Source of the DNA: Thiopseudomonas sp964394445
Lineage (GTDB): Bacteria > Pseudomonadota > Gammaproteobacteria > Pseudomonadales > Pseudomonadaceae
Assembly (NCBI GenBank): GCA_964394445.1
Contig: CAYMXO010000001.1
Location: forward strand, 62,001-126,000
Length of the DNA stretch: 64,000 bases
Reading direction: 5' to 3'
The notes under the pieces were generated by a model. The model was given only the letters and a program-made list of their open reading frames with translations. It searched no databases and was not told the DNA's origin. This document shows, piece by piece, positions 42,810 to 50,327 of this stretch. Made by a program: the position numbers and the translations under genes. Numbering within the stretch: position 1 is the first letter of the stretch; every line of letters starts with the position of its first letter.

Positions 42810-42994
42810 TAACTGATAAGGCAGCATTTATCAAGGCGACTTAAAGTAAAGTCTGAGCTTTCATTTGCATGTGCACAACATTTTTCCGGGCAAAAGCTGT
42901 TTCACAAAAGTCAAGCCTGCTTACGGCAATTCCGGTCACTTGAGCATCGTCATGCCGGTCTGCACTCATGGCGTCAGGTTCTGCAAGATTTTGC

Positions 42995-43948
42995 TCAAAT
43001 CCGTACGTCTCCCCTGCCCTGAATAAACTCGAGCTGTTGCAACAGCATCGCCAGCTTCGGCATATCGGTGCCTGCTGCCCGGGCTGCATCCAGGGGAGCA
43101 CGATAAATGGCCTGCAGCTCCAGCTCTTTGCCGTCCACATGGTCGCCGTACATGCTTGGATAGTAGTCGGCCATCTGTGCAGTGGTTTTCAGCATTGCCG
43201 GCAACAGCTTGTCCGATAACGGGCAGCCACAAGCGTCCGCGGCATCCACCACTTCCTGCATCAGGTCGGTGATCAGGGCATGGCAGGCCGGGTTGGCCAT
43301 CATGCTTCCGGTACTGGCATTCAGGACTACGGACAGGCCGTTATAGGGAACATTCCACACCAGCTTTTGCCAACGTGCTGTTTCTGCTTCGACAAACTGC
43401 GATTTGACTCCTGCTACGTTGAACAGGTCGACCAGCTGCCCGGCCCATTGCTCGCCCTGCTCCTGGCTGGCTGCGCCACTGTGATAGCCGATGTTGATGG
43501 TACCGCCGCCCTGGTGTTGTATCTGCCCGGGCGCGGTGCGCCGGGCAAAGATAAAGCACAGCCCGGCAAACAGGGACATTGACGCCGGCAGGCGTGCGCG
43601 CAGTTCTTTCTCGTTGGCAAAGCCGTTTTGCAGCAGCACCACCCGTGTCGTCGGGTTTGGCAGCCTGTTCAGCAGCTTTGCGATTGCAGCATTGGCCGTG
43701 CTCTTCGTCGCAACCAGAATCCAGTCGCAATCGCCCATCTCTTCAATCTCCGTACACAGCCGGATGTCATGCCGGATCCTGCCCAGACTGTCGCTGTGCA
43801 GCGTGATGCCATCACGCTGTAGCTGCTCCTGCCCGCTGCGGGCATAAAAACACACATCGAGCCCTGAGCGTTGCAGCATAAGGCCATAAAAACCGGCAAT
43901 GGCTCCTGTGCCAATAATGCCGATCCGGGGAGTACTTTTGCTTGTCAT
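42995..43948 (-). CDS. Ketopantoate-reductase-like (ApbA/PanE) oxidoreductase
   Basis: The 317-residue protein has an N-terminal Rossmann fold (IGIIGTGAIAGFYGLMLQRSG, NADP-type), a central VVLLQNGFANE segment and the catalytic-domain WQKLVWNVPYNGLSVVLNASTGSMM with a Lys expected to be catalytic. ATG 43948 follows GGAGAAG. Members reduce 2-oxoacids such as ketopantoate, and many paralogues have unknown substrates. It occupies the position where dmpR is normally divergent from dmpK. Confidence 0.85.
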   Translation of the reverse strand: MTSKSTPRIGIIGTGAIAGFYGLMLQRSGLDVCFYARSGQEQLQRDGITLHSDSLGRIRHDIRLCTEIEEMGDCDWILVATKSTANAAIAKLLNRLPNPTTRVVLLQNGFANEKELRARLPASMSLFAGLCFIFARRTAPGQIQHQGGGTINIGYHSGAASQEQGEQWAGQLVDLFNVAGVKSQFVEAETARWQKLVWNVPYNGLSVVLNASTGSMMANPACHALITDLMQEVVDAADACGCPLSDKLLPAMLKTTAQMADYYPSMYGDHVDGKELELQAIYRAPLDAARAAGTDMPKLAMLLQQLEFIQGRGDVRI

Positions 43949-43989
43949 GTTCTTCTCCGCAAGCGCTGTTTTATTGTTTTTAATCTTAG

Positions 43990-44035
43990 TTGAGCAAAAC
44001 ATCAAACGCGAACTAACGGCTGATGTTTTGATGAA
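43990..44035 (+). promoter_or_regulatory. Two UAS-like sites for a DmpR/XylR-type activator
   Basis: Site 1 (43990-44005) is TTGA-GCAAAACA-TCAA, matching 13 of 16 positions of TTGANCAATTGNTCAA as known for XylR/DmpR. Site 2 (44020-44035) matches 11 of 16. Their centres are 30 bp apart (about three helical turns) and lie about 150 bp before the -24/-12 promoter, a spacing like that of Pseudomonas Po and Pu. Confidence 0.6.
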
Positions 44036-44126
44036 AAAAAGCGCTCGTGCATACCGTATAAACCCTTGCCCGGATACAACCAAAGCATCTTAGACAAAAG
44101 TTTAACTATTAAAAAATATCCATATA

Positions 44127-44139
44127 TATCAAATAGATA
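44127..44139 (+). promoter_or_regulatory. Possible IHF site
   Basis: TATCAA-ATAG-ATA matches the IHF consensus WATCAANNNNTTR with one mismatch, within an AT-rich tract (44100-44160) between the UAS-like sites and the sigma-54 promoter, where IHF bends DNA in related promoters. Confidence 0.4.
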
Positions 44140-44168
44140 AAGATTAAAAGTTTTCTTTCACGCCAAGC

Positions 44169-44184
44169 TGGCACCTGCCTTGCA
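44169..44184 (+). promoter_or_regulatory. Sigma-54 promoter of the dmp operon
   Basis: TGGCAC-CTGCC-TTGCA is a perfect -24/-12 element with the invariant GG and GC 10 nt apart. It lies 54 nt before the dmpK start. It predicts RpoN-dependent, phenol-induced transcription. Confidence 0.93.
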
Positions 44185-44237
44185 ATACCTTCAGAGACAC
44201 AACAAAACCACAACAAGTCAACTTGAGGTTACAGCAG

Positions 44238-44540
44238 ATGCCAGAGCTCAAGCTTCATTCCAACCCGGAGGCTCAAACGAAGAAAAGCTTCGATGAGCTG
44301 ATTAAATACATCCGTGTGCGCAGTGAGGACGGCGCCCGCTTTGTCGAGTTCGACTTTGCCATTGGCGACCCTTCCCTGTTTGTCGAGCTGGTCATGCCAC
44401 CAGAAGCCTTCAGGCACTTTTGTGAACTGAACAAGGTCGTGCACATGACCAAAGAACAGATGACGGAAGTCGACAGCGAACTTGAAAAGTGGCGCTACGG
44501 CGAAGACACGCTGATGTCGCGCAACCAGAACCGAACCTAA
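44238..44540 (+). CDS. dmpK: Phenol hydroxylase assembly protein P0 (DmpK)
   Basis: The 100-residue protein starts at the ATG behind GAGG and shows the DmpK pattern KYIRVRSEDGARFVEFDFAIGDPSLFVELVMPxxAF. It helps load iron into the oxygenase and is not part of the final enzyme. It is the first gene of the operon downstream of the sigma-54 promoter. Confidence 0.93.
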   Translation: MPELKLHSNPEAQTKKSFDELIKYIRVRSEDGARFVEFDFAIGDPSLFVELVMPPEAFRHFCELNKVVHMTKEQMTEVDSELEKWRYGEDTLMSRNQNRT

Positions 44541-44570
44541 CCGACAACAACAAATCAGGGTGGTTTATCC

Positions 44571-45557
44571 ATGAGTATCGAAATCAAAACAGCAACACTG
44601 GAGCCAATCCGTCACAGCTTCGCCAATATCGAGCGCCGCTTTGGCGAGAAGCCGGCTTCACGCTACCAGGAAGCAACCTACGACCTGCAGGCCGAGGTCA
44701 ACTTTCACTATCGCCCGCTGTGGCAGCCGGAATTCAAACTGAACGACAAGGGCCGCACCGCCATTGTCATGAACGACTGGTACGACCTGAAAGACCCGCG
44801 CCAGTTTTACTACGGCACCTATGTGCAGCAGCGCGCCAAGCTGCAGGAAAATGCCGAGGGCAACTACAGCTTCTTTGAAAAGCGCAACCTGGTTGAAAAC
44901 CTGTCCGACGACGTTCGTCAGCTGCTGGCCAATTACCTGATTCCTCTGCGCCACGCCGAACATACCGCCAACCTGAACAACATGTATGGCTGCGCATTTG
45001 GTTACGGCACCGCCATCACCCAGGCGCTGATTTATAACGCCATGGACCGCCTTGGCATTGCCCAGTATTTGTCGCGCATTGGCCTGATTCTGGATGGCAA
45101 TACGGCTACCTCCCTGGACGAGGCCAAGCAGGCCTGGATGGAAAACCCTGCCTGGCAAGGCCTGCGCGCCCTGTGCGAAGAAACCACTACCGTCAAAGAC
45201 TGGTTTGAAGTGGTGCTGGCCCAGGATCTGGTTATCGACAGCCTGATGTACAACCTGTTTTACGTACAGCTGGACGAAAAGCTGGTCGAAATGGGCGGCC
45301 GCGACATTGCCCTGCTGACCGAAATTGTCCACGACTGGAACAAGGACACTACCCGCTGGCTCGACAGCGTGTTGAAAACCGTGGCTGCCGAATCTGCAGA
45401 AAACAAGGCACAACTGCAACAGTGGATTGCCGTCTGGCGTGAAAAGGCGCTGGCCGCCTTCAGGCCGGCTGCCGAAGCCGCTGTGGGCCCGCAAGCCCTG
45501 GAAATCGCCGACCAGTATCTGGGCGAGCGCCTGAAGAAACTCGGACTGGACCAATAA
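44571..45557 (+). CDS. dmpL: Phenol hydroxylase P1, oxygenase beta subunit
   Basis: The 328-residue protein matches DmpL (EATYDLQAEVNFHYRPLWQPEF, then YGTYVQQRAKLQENAEGNYSFFEKR). It is a diiron-free paralogue of the oxygenase chain and forms the (P1-P3-P4)2 core of the phenol hydroxylase that turns phenol and methylphenols into catechols. Confidence 0.95.
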   Translation: MSIEIKTATLEPIRHSFANIERRFGEKPASRYQEATYDLQAEVNFHYRPLWQPEFKLNDKGRTAIVMNDWYDLKDPRQFYYGTYVQQRAKLQENAEGNYSFFEKRNLVENLSDDVRQLLANYLIPLRHAEHTANLNNMYGCAFGYGTAITQALIYNAMDRLGIAQYLSRIGLILDGNTATSLDEAKQAWMENPAWQGLRALCEETTTVKDWFEVVLAQDLVIDSLMYNLFYVQLDEKLVEMGGRDIALLTEIVHDWNKDTTRWLDSVLKTVAAESAENKAQLQQWIAVWREKALAAFRPAAEAAVGPQALEIADQYLGERLKKLGLDQ

Positions 45558-45567
45558 GGAGCGCCCC

Positions 45568-45837
45568 ATGGCCAAGGTATATATCGCCCTGCAAGACAAC
45601 GACGATTCCCGCTACATCGTCGAAGCCATTGTTGACGACAACCCCGGTGTCACCGTGAACCACCAGCCGGCAATGATTCGCATCGAAAAGGAAGGCGTGC
45701 TGTGCATCAAACGGGAAACCGTTGAGGAAAAAATCGGCCGCGACTGGGATATCCAGGAACTGCACCTGAACATGATTACCCTCGGTGGCAACGTCGATGA
45801 AGACGAAGACCAATTCTGCATCCGCTGGAACGTATAA
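45568..45837 (+). CDS. dmpM: Phenol hydroxylase P2, effector protein
   Basis: The 89-residue protein is a full-length DmpM (MAKVYIALQDNDDSRYIVEAI, ending DEDQFCIRWNV). It binds the oxygenase without a cofactor and is required for efficient turnover. A GGAG precedes it 10 nt after dmpL. Confidence 0.95.
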   Translation: MAKVYIALQDNDDSRYIVEAIVDDNPGVTVNHQPAMIRIEKEGVLCIKRETVEEKIGRDWDIQELHLNMITLGGNVDEDEDQFCIRWNV

Positions 45838-45858
45838 ATAGAACAAGAGGTTACTGCA

Positions 45859-47361
45859 ATGTCAGCCAAGAAGCTTAATCTGAAAGACAAATACCGCGTA
45901 CTCACTCGTGATCTGGACTGGGAATACTCCTACGCCGACCGGAAGGAAGCTTTTCCTTATGAAGAGTTTGAGGGCATCAAGATCACCGACTGGTCCAAGT
46001 GGGAAGACCCTTTCCGCCTGACCATGGATGCCTACTGGAAGTACCAGGCCGAAAAAGAAAAGAAACTCTATGCAATCTTTGACGCCTTCGCCCAGAACAA
46101 CGGCCAGCTGAACGTCGCCGACGCGCGCTACGTCAACGCCATCAAGCTGTTCCTGACCGGTGTTTCCCCGCTGGAATACCAAGCGTATCAGGGTTATGCC
46201 CATGTTGGCCGCCAGTTTGGCGGTGCTGGCGCCAGGGTGGCCTGCCAGATGCAGTCGATTGACGAGTTGCGCCACGTGCAGACACAGATTCACGCCATGA
46301 GCCACTACAACAAGTACTTCGACGGTTTCCAGGACTGGACCCACATGCACGACCGTGTCTGGTACCTCTCCGTGCCCAAGTCGTTCTTTGACGATGCGCG
46401 CACCGCTGGCCCGTTCGAGTTCCTGGTGGCCATCAGCTTCAGTTTTGAATACGTACTGACCAACCTGCTGTTTGTGCCCTTCATGTCCGGCGCTGCCTAC
46501 AACGGCGACATGGCGACCTGTACCTTTGGTTTCTCGGCCCAGTCCGACGAAGCCCGCCACATGACCCTGGGCCTGGAAATCATCAAGTTCCTGCTGGAGC
46601 AGCACGAGGATAACGTGCCCATCGTGCAGAAGTACATCGACAAATGGTTCTGGCGTGGCACCCGCTTACTTTCTTTAGTGGGCATGATGATGGACTACAT
46701 GCTGCCGAACAAAGTTATGTCGTGGAAAGAAGCTTGGGAAGTGTATTTTGAAGAAGCTGGCGGCGCTTTATTTAAAGACTTAGCGCGCTACGGCATCCGC
46801 ATGCCCAAGTTTGTCGAGACCTGCGCCAAGGAGAAAGAACACATCTCCCACCAGGCCGCCTGGATCTTCTACAACTACGGCCACGCAGCCGGCTTCCACA
46901 CCTGGGTTCCGACCGACGAGGAAATGGACTGGCTCAGCGCCAAGTATCCGGACACCTTCGACAAGTACTACCGTCCACGCTGGGAACTGGCGAAGAAAAT
47001 GGAAGCCGAAGGCAAGCGCTTCTATAGCCAGGCCCTGCCGATGCTGTGCAGCACCTGTCAGGTCCCGATGGGCTTTACCGAAATGGATGACCCGACGCAG
47101 ATCTCCTACCGTTCCAGCCAGTACGAAGGCGAGACCTACCACACCTGCTCCGACGGTTGTAAGCATATCTTCGACCAGGAACCGGAGAAGTATGTACAGG
47201 CCTGGCTGCCGGTACACCAGATCTTCCAGGGCAACTGTGGTGGCGCGGATGTGGAAACCGTCCTGCGCGATTACTACCAGCTCAATCTGGGTGCCGACAA
47301 CCTGGACTACCGCGGCTCGCCCGACGAGCAACGCTGGAAGACCTGGAAAAACATTGCATAA
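45859..47361 (+). CDS. dmpN: Phenol hydroxylase P3, diiron oxygenase alpha subunit
   Basis: The 500-residue subunit carries the carboxylate-bridged diiron site, with Glu106, Glu136-His139 in DELRH, Glu197 and Glu231-His234 in DEARH. C-terminal Cys pairs (MLCSTCQVPMG and HTCSDGCKH) look like a zinc-binding treble. Substrate is phenol and O2. The stretch 46666-46790 has four TTA leucine codons and AT-ending neighbours. No TTA occurs elsewhere in the gene, which suggests a recombined patch (see findings). Confidence 0.96.
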   Translation: MSAKKLNLKDKYRVLTRDLDWEYSYADRKEAFPYEEFEGIKITDWSKWEDPFRLTMDAYWKYQAEKEKKLYAIFDAFAQNNGQLNVADARYVNAIKLFLTGVSPLEYQAYQGYAHVGRQFGGAGARVACQMQSIDELRHVQTQIHAMSHYNKYFDGFQDWTHMHDRVWYLSVPKSFFDDARTAGPFEFLVAISFSFEYVLTNLLFVPFMSGAAYNGDMATCTFGFSAQSDEARHMTLGLEIIKFLLEQHEDNVPIVQKYIDKWFWRGTRLLSLVGMMMDYMLPNKVMSWKEAWEVYFEEAGGALFKDLARYGIRMPKFVETCAKEKEHISHQAAWIFYNYGHAAGFHTWVPTDEEMDWLSAKYPDTFDKYYRPRWELAKKMEAEGKRFYSQALPMLCSTCQVPMGFTEMDDPTQISYRSSQYEGETYHTCSDGCKHIFDQEPEKYVQAWLPVHQIFQGNCGGADVETVLRDYYQLNLGADNLDYRGSPDEQRWKTWKNIA

Positions 47362-47428
47362 ACCAGCGCTTTTCACATAACAACAATAGCCGGGGCTACC
47401 TGTCCTGCCCCGGCACAGGAGAAGAATC

Positions 47429-47788
47429 ATGTCTGTTACAGCACTGAATCCCGGTTACAAGTTCGAGCCTCTCGACCTGCAGAAAAACTTCCATGGCAAC
47501 CAGCTGACCTATGTTGGCTGGGATCATCACCTGATGTTCTGCTCGGCTTTTTGCTATCCGGTGCCGCCAGCACTGACCTTCAAGGAACTGCGCGACAAGG
47601 TGATGCCGGAAGCCTTCGGCGCCCATCCGATGTTTGCCGACATCGACTGGGACACCGCAACTTGGCTGCTTAACGGCAAGCCATTCACTCCAAAGCTGGA
47701 GGCCGGCCTGGCTGAACAGGGTATCGGACACAAGAGTGTCCTGCGCTTTCAGACCCCGGACCGTGGCTACCAGAACGCTGGCGTATAA
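47429..47788 (+). CDS. dmpO: Phenol hydroxylase P4, oxygenase gamma subunit
   Basis: The 119-residue protein matches DmpO (YxFEPLDLQKNFHGNQLTYVGWDHHLMFCSAFCYPVPP, shown by the segment LTYVGWDHHLMFCSAFCYP). It completes the hydroxylase core. CAGGAG precedes the ATG. The gap to dmpN is 67 nt. Confidence 0.94.
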   Translation: MSVTALNPGYKFEPLDLQKNFHGNQLTYVGWDHHLMFCSAFCYPVPPALTFKELRDKVMPEAFGAHPMFADIDWDTATWLLNGKPFTPKLEAGLAEQGIGHKSVLRFQTPDRGYQNAGV

Positions 47789-47803
47789 CAGGAGCTGATG
47801 ATC

Positions 47804-48862
47804 ATGAGCTATCAAGTAACCGTAGAACCGACCGGCGATGTCATTGAAGTTGAAGAAGGGCAAACCATCCTTAGCGCAGCTCTACGCCAGGGCGTCTGGT
47901 TACCCTTTGCTTGTGGTCACGGCACCTGTGGCACCTGCAAAGTGCAGGTGCTCGATGGTGACGTTGACCTTGGCGATGCTTCGCCCTTTGCCCTGATGGA
48001 CATGGAGCGTGACGAAGGCGTGGTGCTGGCGTGCTGTGCCAAACCGGAATCCGACGTCACCATCGAAGCCGATATTGATGTGGATCCTGATTTTCAGGGG
48101 CTGCCGGTGGAAGACTACAACGGCACCATTGTCGGCATCAGCATGCTCTCCCCGACCATCAAGGGGATCCGCATCGAACTCGACCGCCCGATGGTCTTTC
48201 AGGCCGGCCAGTACATCAACCTGGAAATTCCGGATGTGGGCAGCCGCGCCTTCTCCATTGCCAACACGCCATCGTGCAACACCCATGTTGATTTGCACGT
48301 TCGTCATGTGCCCGGCGGTGCAGGCACCACCTACATCCACGAAAAACTGCAGGAAGGCGACAAAATCGAGCTGTCCGGTCCCTATGGCCAGTTTTTCATC
48401 CGCACATCGGACGACAAGGATGTGATTTTCATTGCCGGCGGTTCCGGACTGTCCAGCCCGCAATCCATGGCCATGGACCTGCTTGAGTCGGGTGATGCAC
48501 GACGGATGTACCTGTTTCAGGGTGCACGCAACCTGGCCGAGCTGTACAACCGCGAGCTGATGGAAGAACTGGCTGCCAAACACAGCAACTTCCACTACAT
48601 CCCGGCGCTTAACGAGCCCAGGGAAGAAGACAACTGGCAAGGCTTTACCGGCTTTGTCCACGAGGCGGTGAAAGCCCACTTTGACGGTCGCATGGAAGGC
48701 CACAAGGCCTATATGTGCGGGCCGCCCCCCATGATTGACGCTGCCATCACCACCCTGATGCAGGGACGTGTGTTTGAAAACGACATTCACATGGAGAAAT
48801 TCCTGACCGCCCTGGACGGCACCACCGAGCAGCGCCGCTCGGCATTGTTCAAGCGGCTGTAA
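47804..48862 (+). CDS. dmpP: Phenol hydroxylase P5, ferredoxin-NAD(P)H reductase
   Basis: The 352-residue reductase has an N-terminal [2Fe-2S] domain (CGHGTCGTCKV plus distal CC near residue 76), a flavin domain with SRAFSIANTPS and an NAD domain with IAGGSGLSSPQSMA and CGPPPMIDAA. It feeds electrons from NADH to DmpN. ATG 47804 has AGGAG at 9-nt spacing. The ATG six bases upstream is too close. Confidence 0.95.
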   Translation: MSYQVTVEPTGDVIEVEEGQTILSAALRQGVWLPFACGHGTCGTCKVQVLDGDVDLGDASPFALMDMERDEGVVLACCAKPESDVTIEADIDVDPDFQGLPVEDYNGTIVGISMLSPTIKGIRIELDRPMVFQAGQYINLEIPDVGSRAFSIANTPSCNTHVDLHVRHVPGGAGTTYIHEKLQEGDKIELSGPYGQFFIRTSDDKDVIFIAGGSGLSSPQSMAMDLLESGDARRMYLFQGARNLAELYNRELMEELAAKHSNFHYIPALNEPREEDNWQGFTGFVHEAVKAHFDGRMEGHKAYMCGPPPMIDAAITTLMQGRVFENDIHMEKFLTALDGTTEQRRSALFKRL

Positions 48863-48889
48863 CACAACGGGCTCAAGAGGACATCAAGC

Positions 48890-49201
48890 ATGGCTACAAC
48901 AACCTACAACATTGCTGTGATCAACCGTAACAAAGAATTCAAAGTCCAGGCTGGCGAGACCATGCTGGCTGGTCTGGAGCGCTCCTGTTGTGACGCCATT
49001 GATGTGGGCTGTCGTGGCGGTGGCTGTGGCATGTGCAAGGTCAAGGTGCTTTCCGGCACCTACCAGACCAAACGCATGAGCAGCCGTCATGTATGCGGGC
49101 AGCAGGCCGCCGTGGGCTTTGCCCTGGCCTGCCGCCTGCTGCCGGAAAGTGACCTGGTGGTCGAATCGGATCATTTTGTCAAGGCCGCCAGTAACGGCTG
49201 A
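48890..49201 (+). CDS. dmpQ: XylT/DmpQ-type [2Fe-2S] ferredoxin
   Basis: The 103-residue ferredoxin has the plant-type ligands in VGCRGGGCGMCKVKV and a distal ACRLLPESD. In the TOL pathway the XylT ferredoxin reduces the oxidised iron of catechol 2,3-dioxygenase and rescues it after inactivation by methylcatechols. Its position immediately before the dioxygenase gene fits. Confidence 0.94.
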   Translation: MATTTYNIAVINRNKEFKVQAGETMLAGLERSCCDAIDVGCRGGGCGMCKVKVLSGTYQTKRMSSRHVCGQQAAVGFALACRLLPESDLVVESDHFVKAASNG

Positions 49202-49250
49202 AATCAAGCAAAAAATAAAACGATTGTGATAACAACAAGAGGAAATCGTC

Positions 49251-50174
49251 ATGAGAAAAGGTGTAATGCGTCCTGGTCACGTTCAAATCCGTGTGCTGGA
49301 TATGGACGAAGCCATCAAACACTACGTTGAACTGCTGGGTCTGATTGAGATGGATCGCGACGATCAGGGCCGCGTGTACCTGAAAAGCTGGACCGAAGTA
49401 GACAAGTTTTCCGTGGTCCTGCGCGAAGCCGATGAGCCGGGCATGGACTTCATGGCTTTCAAATGCCTGGATGAAGCCACTGTCGACCGTCTGGCCCAGG
49501 ATGTGCGCGACTATGGCCTGGAAGTCACCGAAGTGCCGGTTGGCGACCTGAAAGACTGCGGTCGCCGTGTCCAGTTTACGGCGCCTACCGGCCATGTGTT
49601 CGAGCTGTTTGCCACCAAAAAGCAGACCGGTAAATGGGGTATCGAACCGGTCAACCCGGAAGCCTGGCCACGCGGCCTGAAAGGCATGAAGGCCACCCGC
49701 TTTGACCACTGCCTGCTGTATGGCGACGACCTGGTTGGCAACCTGGAGCTATTTGTTGACGTGCTGGGCTTCGAGCTGGCCGAGCAGGTAGTCGATCCCG
49801 AAGGCAACAAGGCGGCACTGTTCCTGACCGTATCCATGAAAGCCCACGATGTGGCCTTCATCAAACACACGGAAAAGAACAAGTTCCACCACGCCTCTTT
49901 TTATCTGGATACCTGGCAGGACGTACTGCGTGCCGCCGACCTGATCTCCATGACGGATACCTCGATTGATATCGGACCAACGCGGCACGGACTAACCACC
50001 GGCCAGACCATCTACTTCTTTGACCCGTCCGGCAACCGTAACGAAGTCTTCTCCGGCGGCAACTACCATTACCCGGATTATCCACCCATTACCTGGAAAG
50101 TCGAGGACCTGGGCAAGGCGATCTTCTACCACGACCGCCAACTCAATGAGCGTTTCCTGACGGCATTGACCTGA
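49251..50174 (+). CDS. dmpB: Catechol 2,3-dioxygenase
   Basis: The 307-residue extradiol dioxygenase has the iron ligands at His153 (FDHCLLYG), His214 (KFHHASFYLD) and Glu265 (RNEVFSGG), exactly the family positions. It cleaves catechol next to the diol to give yellow 2-hydroxymuconic semialdehyde. A 14-bp hairpin and a 153-nt gap separate it from dmpC. Confidence 0.97.
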   Translation: MRKGVMRPGHVQIRVLDMDEAIKHYVELLGLIEMDRDDQGRVYLKSWTEVDKFSVVLREADEPGMDFMAFKCLDEATVDRLAQDVRDYGLEVTEVPVGDLKDCGRRVQFTAPTGHVFELFATKKQTGKWGIEPVNPEAWPRGLKGMKATRFDHCLLYGDDLVGNLELFVDVLGFELAEQVVDPEGNKAALFLTVSMKAHDVAFIKHTEKNKFHHASFYLDTWQDVLRAADLISMTDTSIDIGPTRHGLTTGQTIYFFDPSGNRNEVFSGGNYHYPDYPPITWKVEDLGKAIFYHDRQLNERFLTALT

Positions 50175-50180
50175 ACGGCT

Positions 50181-50216
50181 GCGTTTCCGGCCAGTGGCAC
50201 AGCTGGCCGGAAACGC
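50181..50216 (+). other. 14-bp perfect hairpin between dmpB and dmpC
   Basis: Arms 50181-50194 and 50203-50216 are exact complements with an 8-nt loop, beginning 7 nt after the dmpB stop. No T-run follows. The rest of the gap (50217-50327) contains no ORF or recognised promoter. It probably modulates message stability or the ratio between upper and lower pathway. Confidence 0.6.
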
Positions 50217-50327
50217 AAAGATGCCCTACACGGAAACGGCCCTCCATAAAAACACCTGCTTCAGTCCCGTCTTGCCTGAAGCCCGTTTAACACATGACTT
50301 TCGACTTCACCATAACGAGAAAAACCC

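Noticed and set aside
42487..42834. 115-codon minus-strand frame upstream of ttcA
   Set aside because: Composition is irregular, it overlaps the ttcA start region and covers the DnaA-box and AT-rich region. No protein similarity is recognised.
50195..50210. TGGCAC in the loop after dmpB as a second sigma-54 promoter for dmpC
   Set aside because: No TTGC element follows at the needed spacing.
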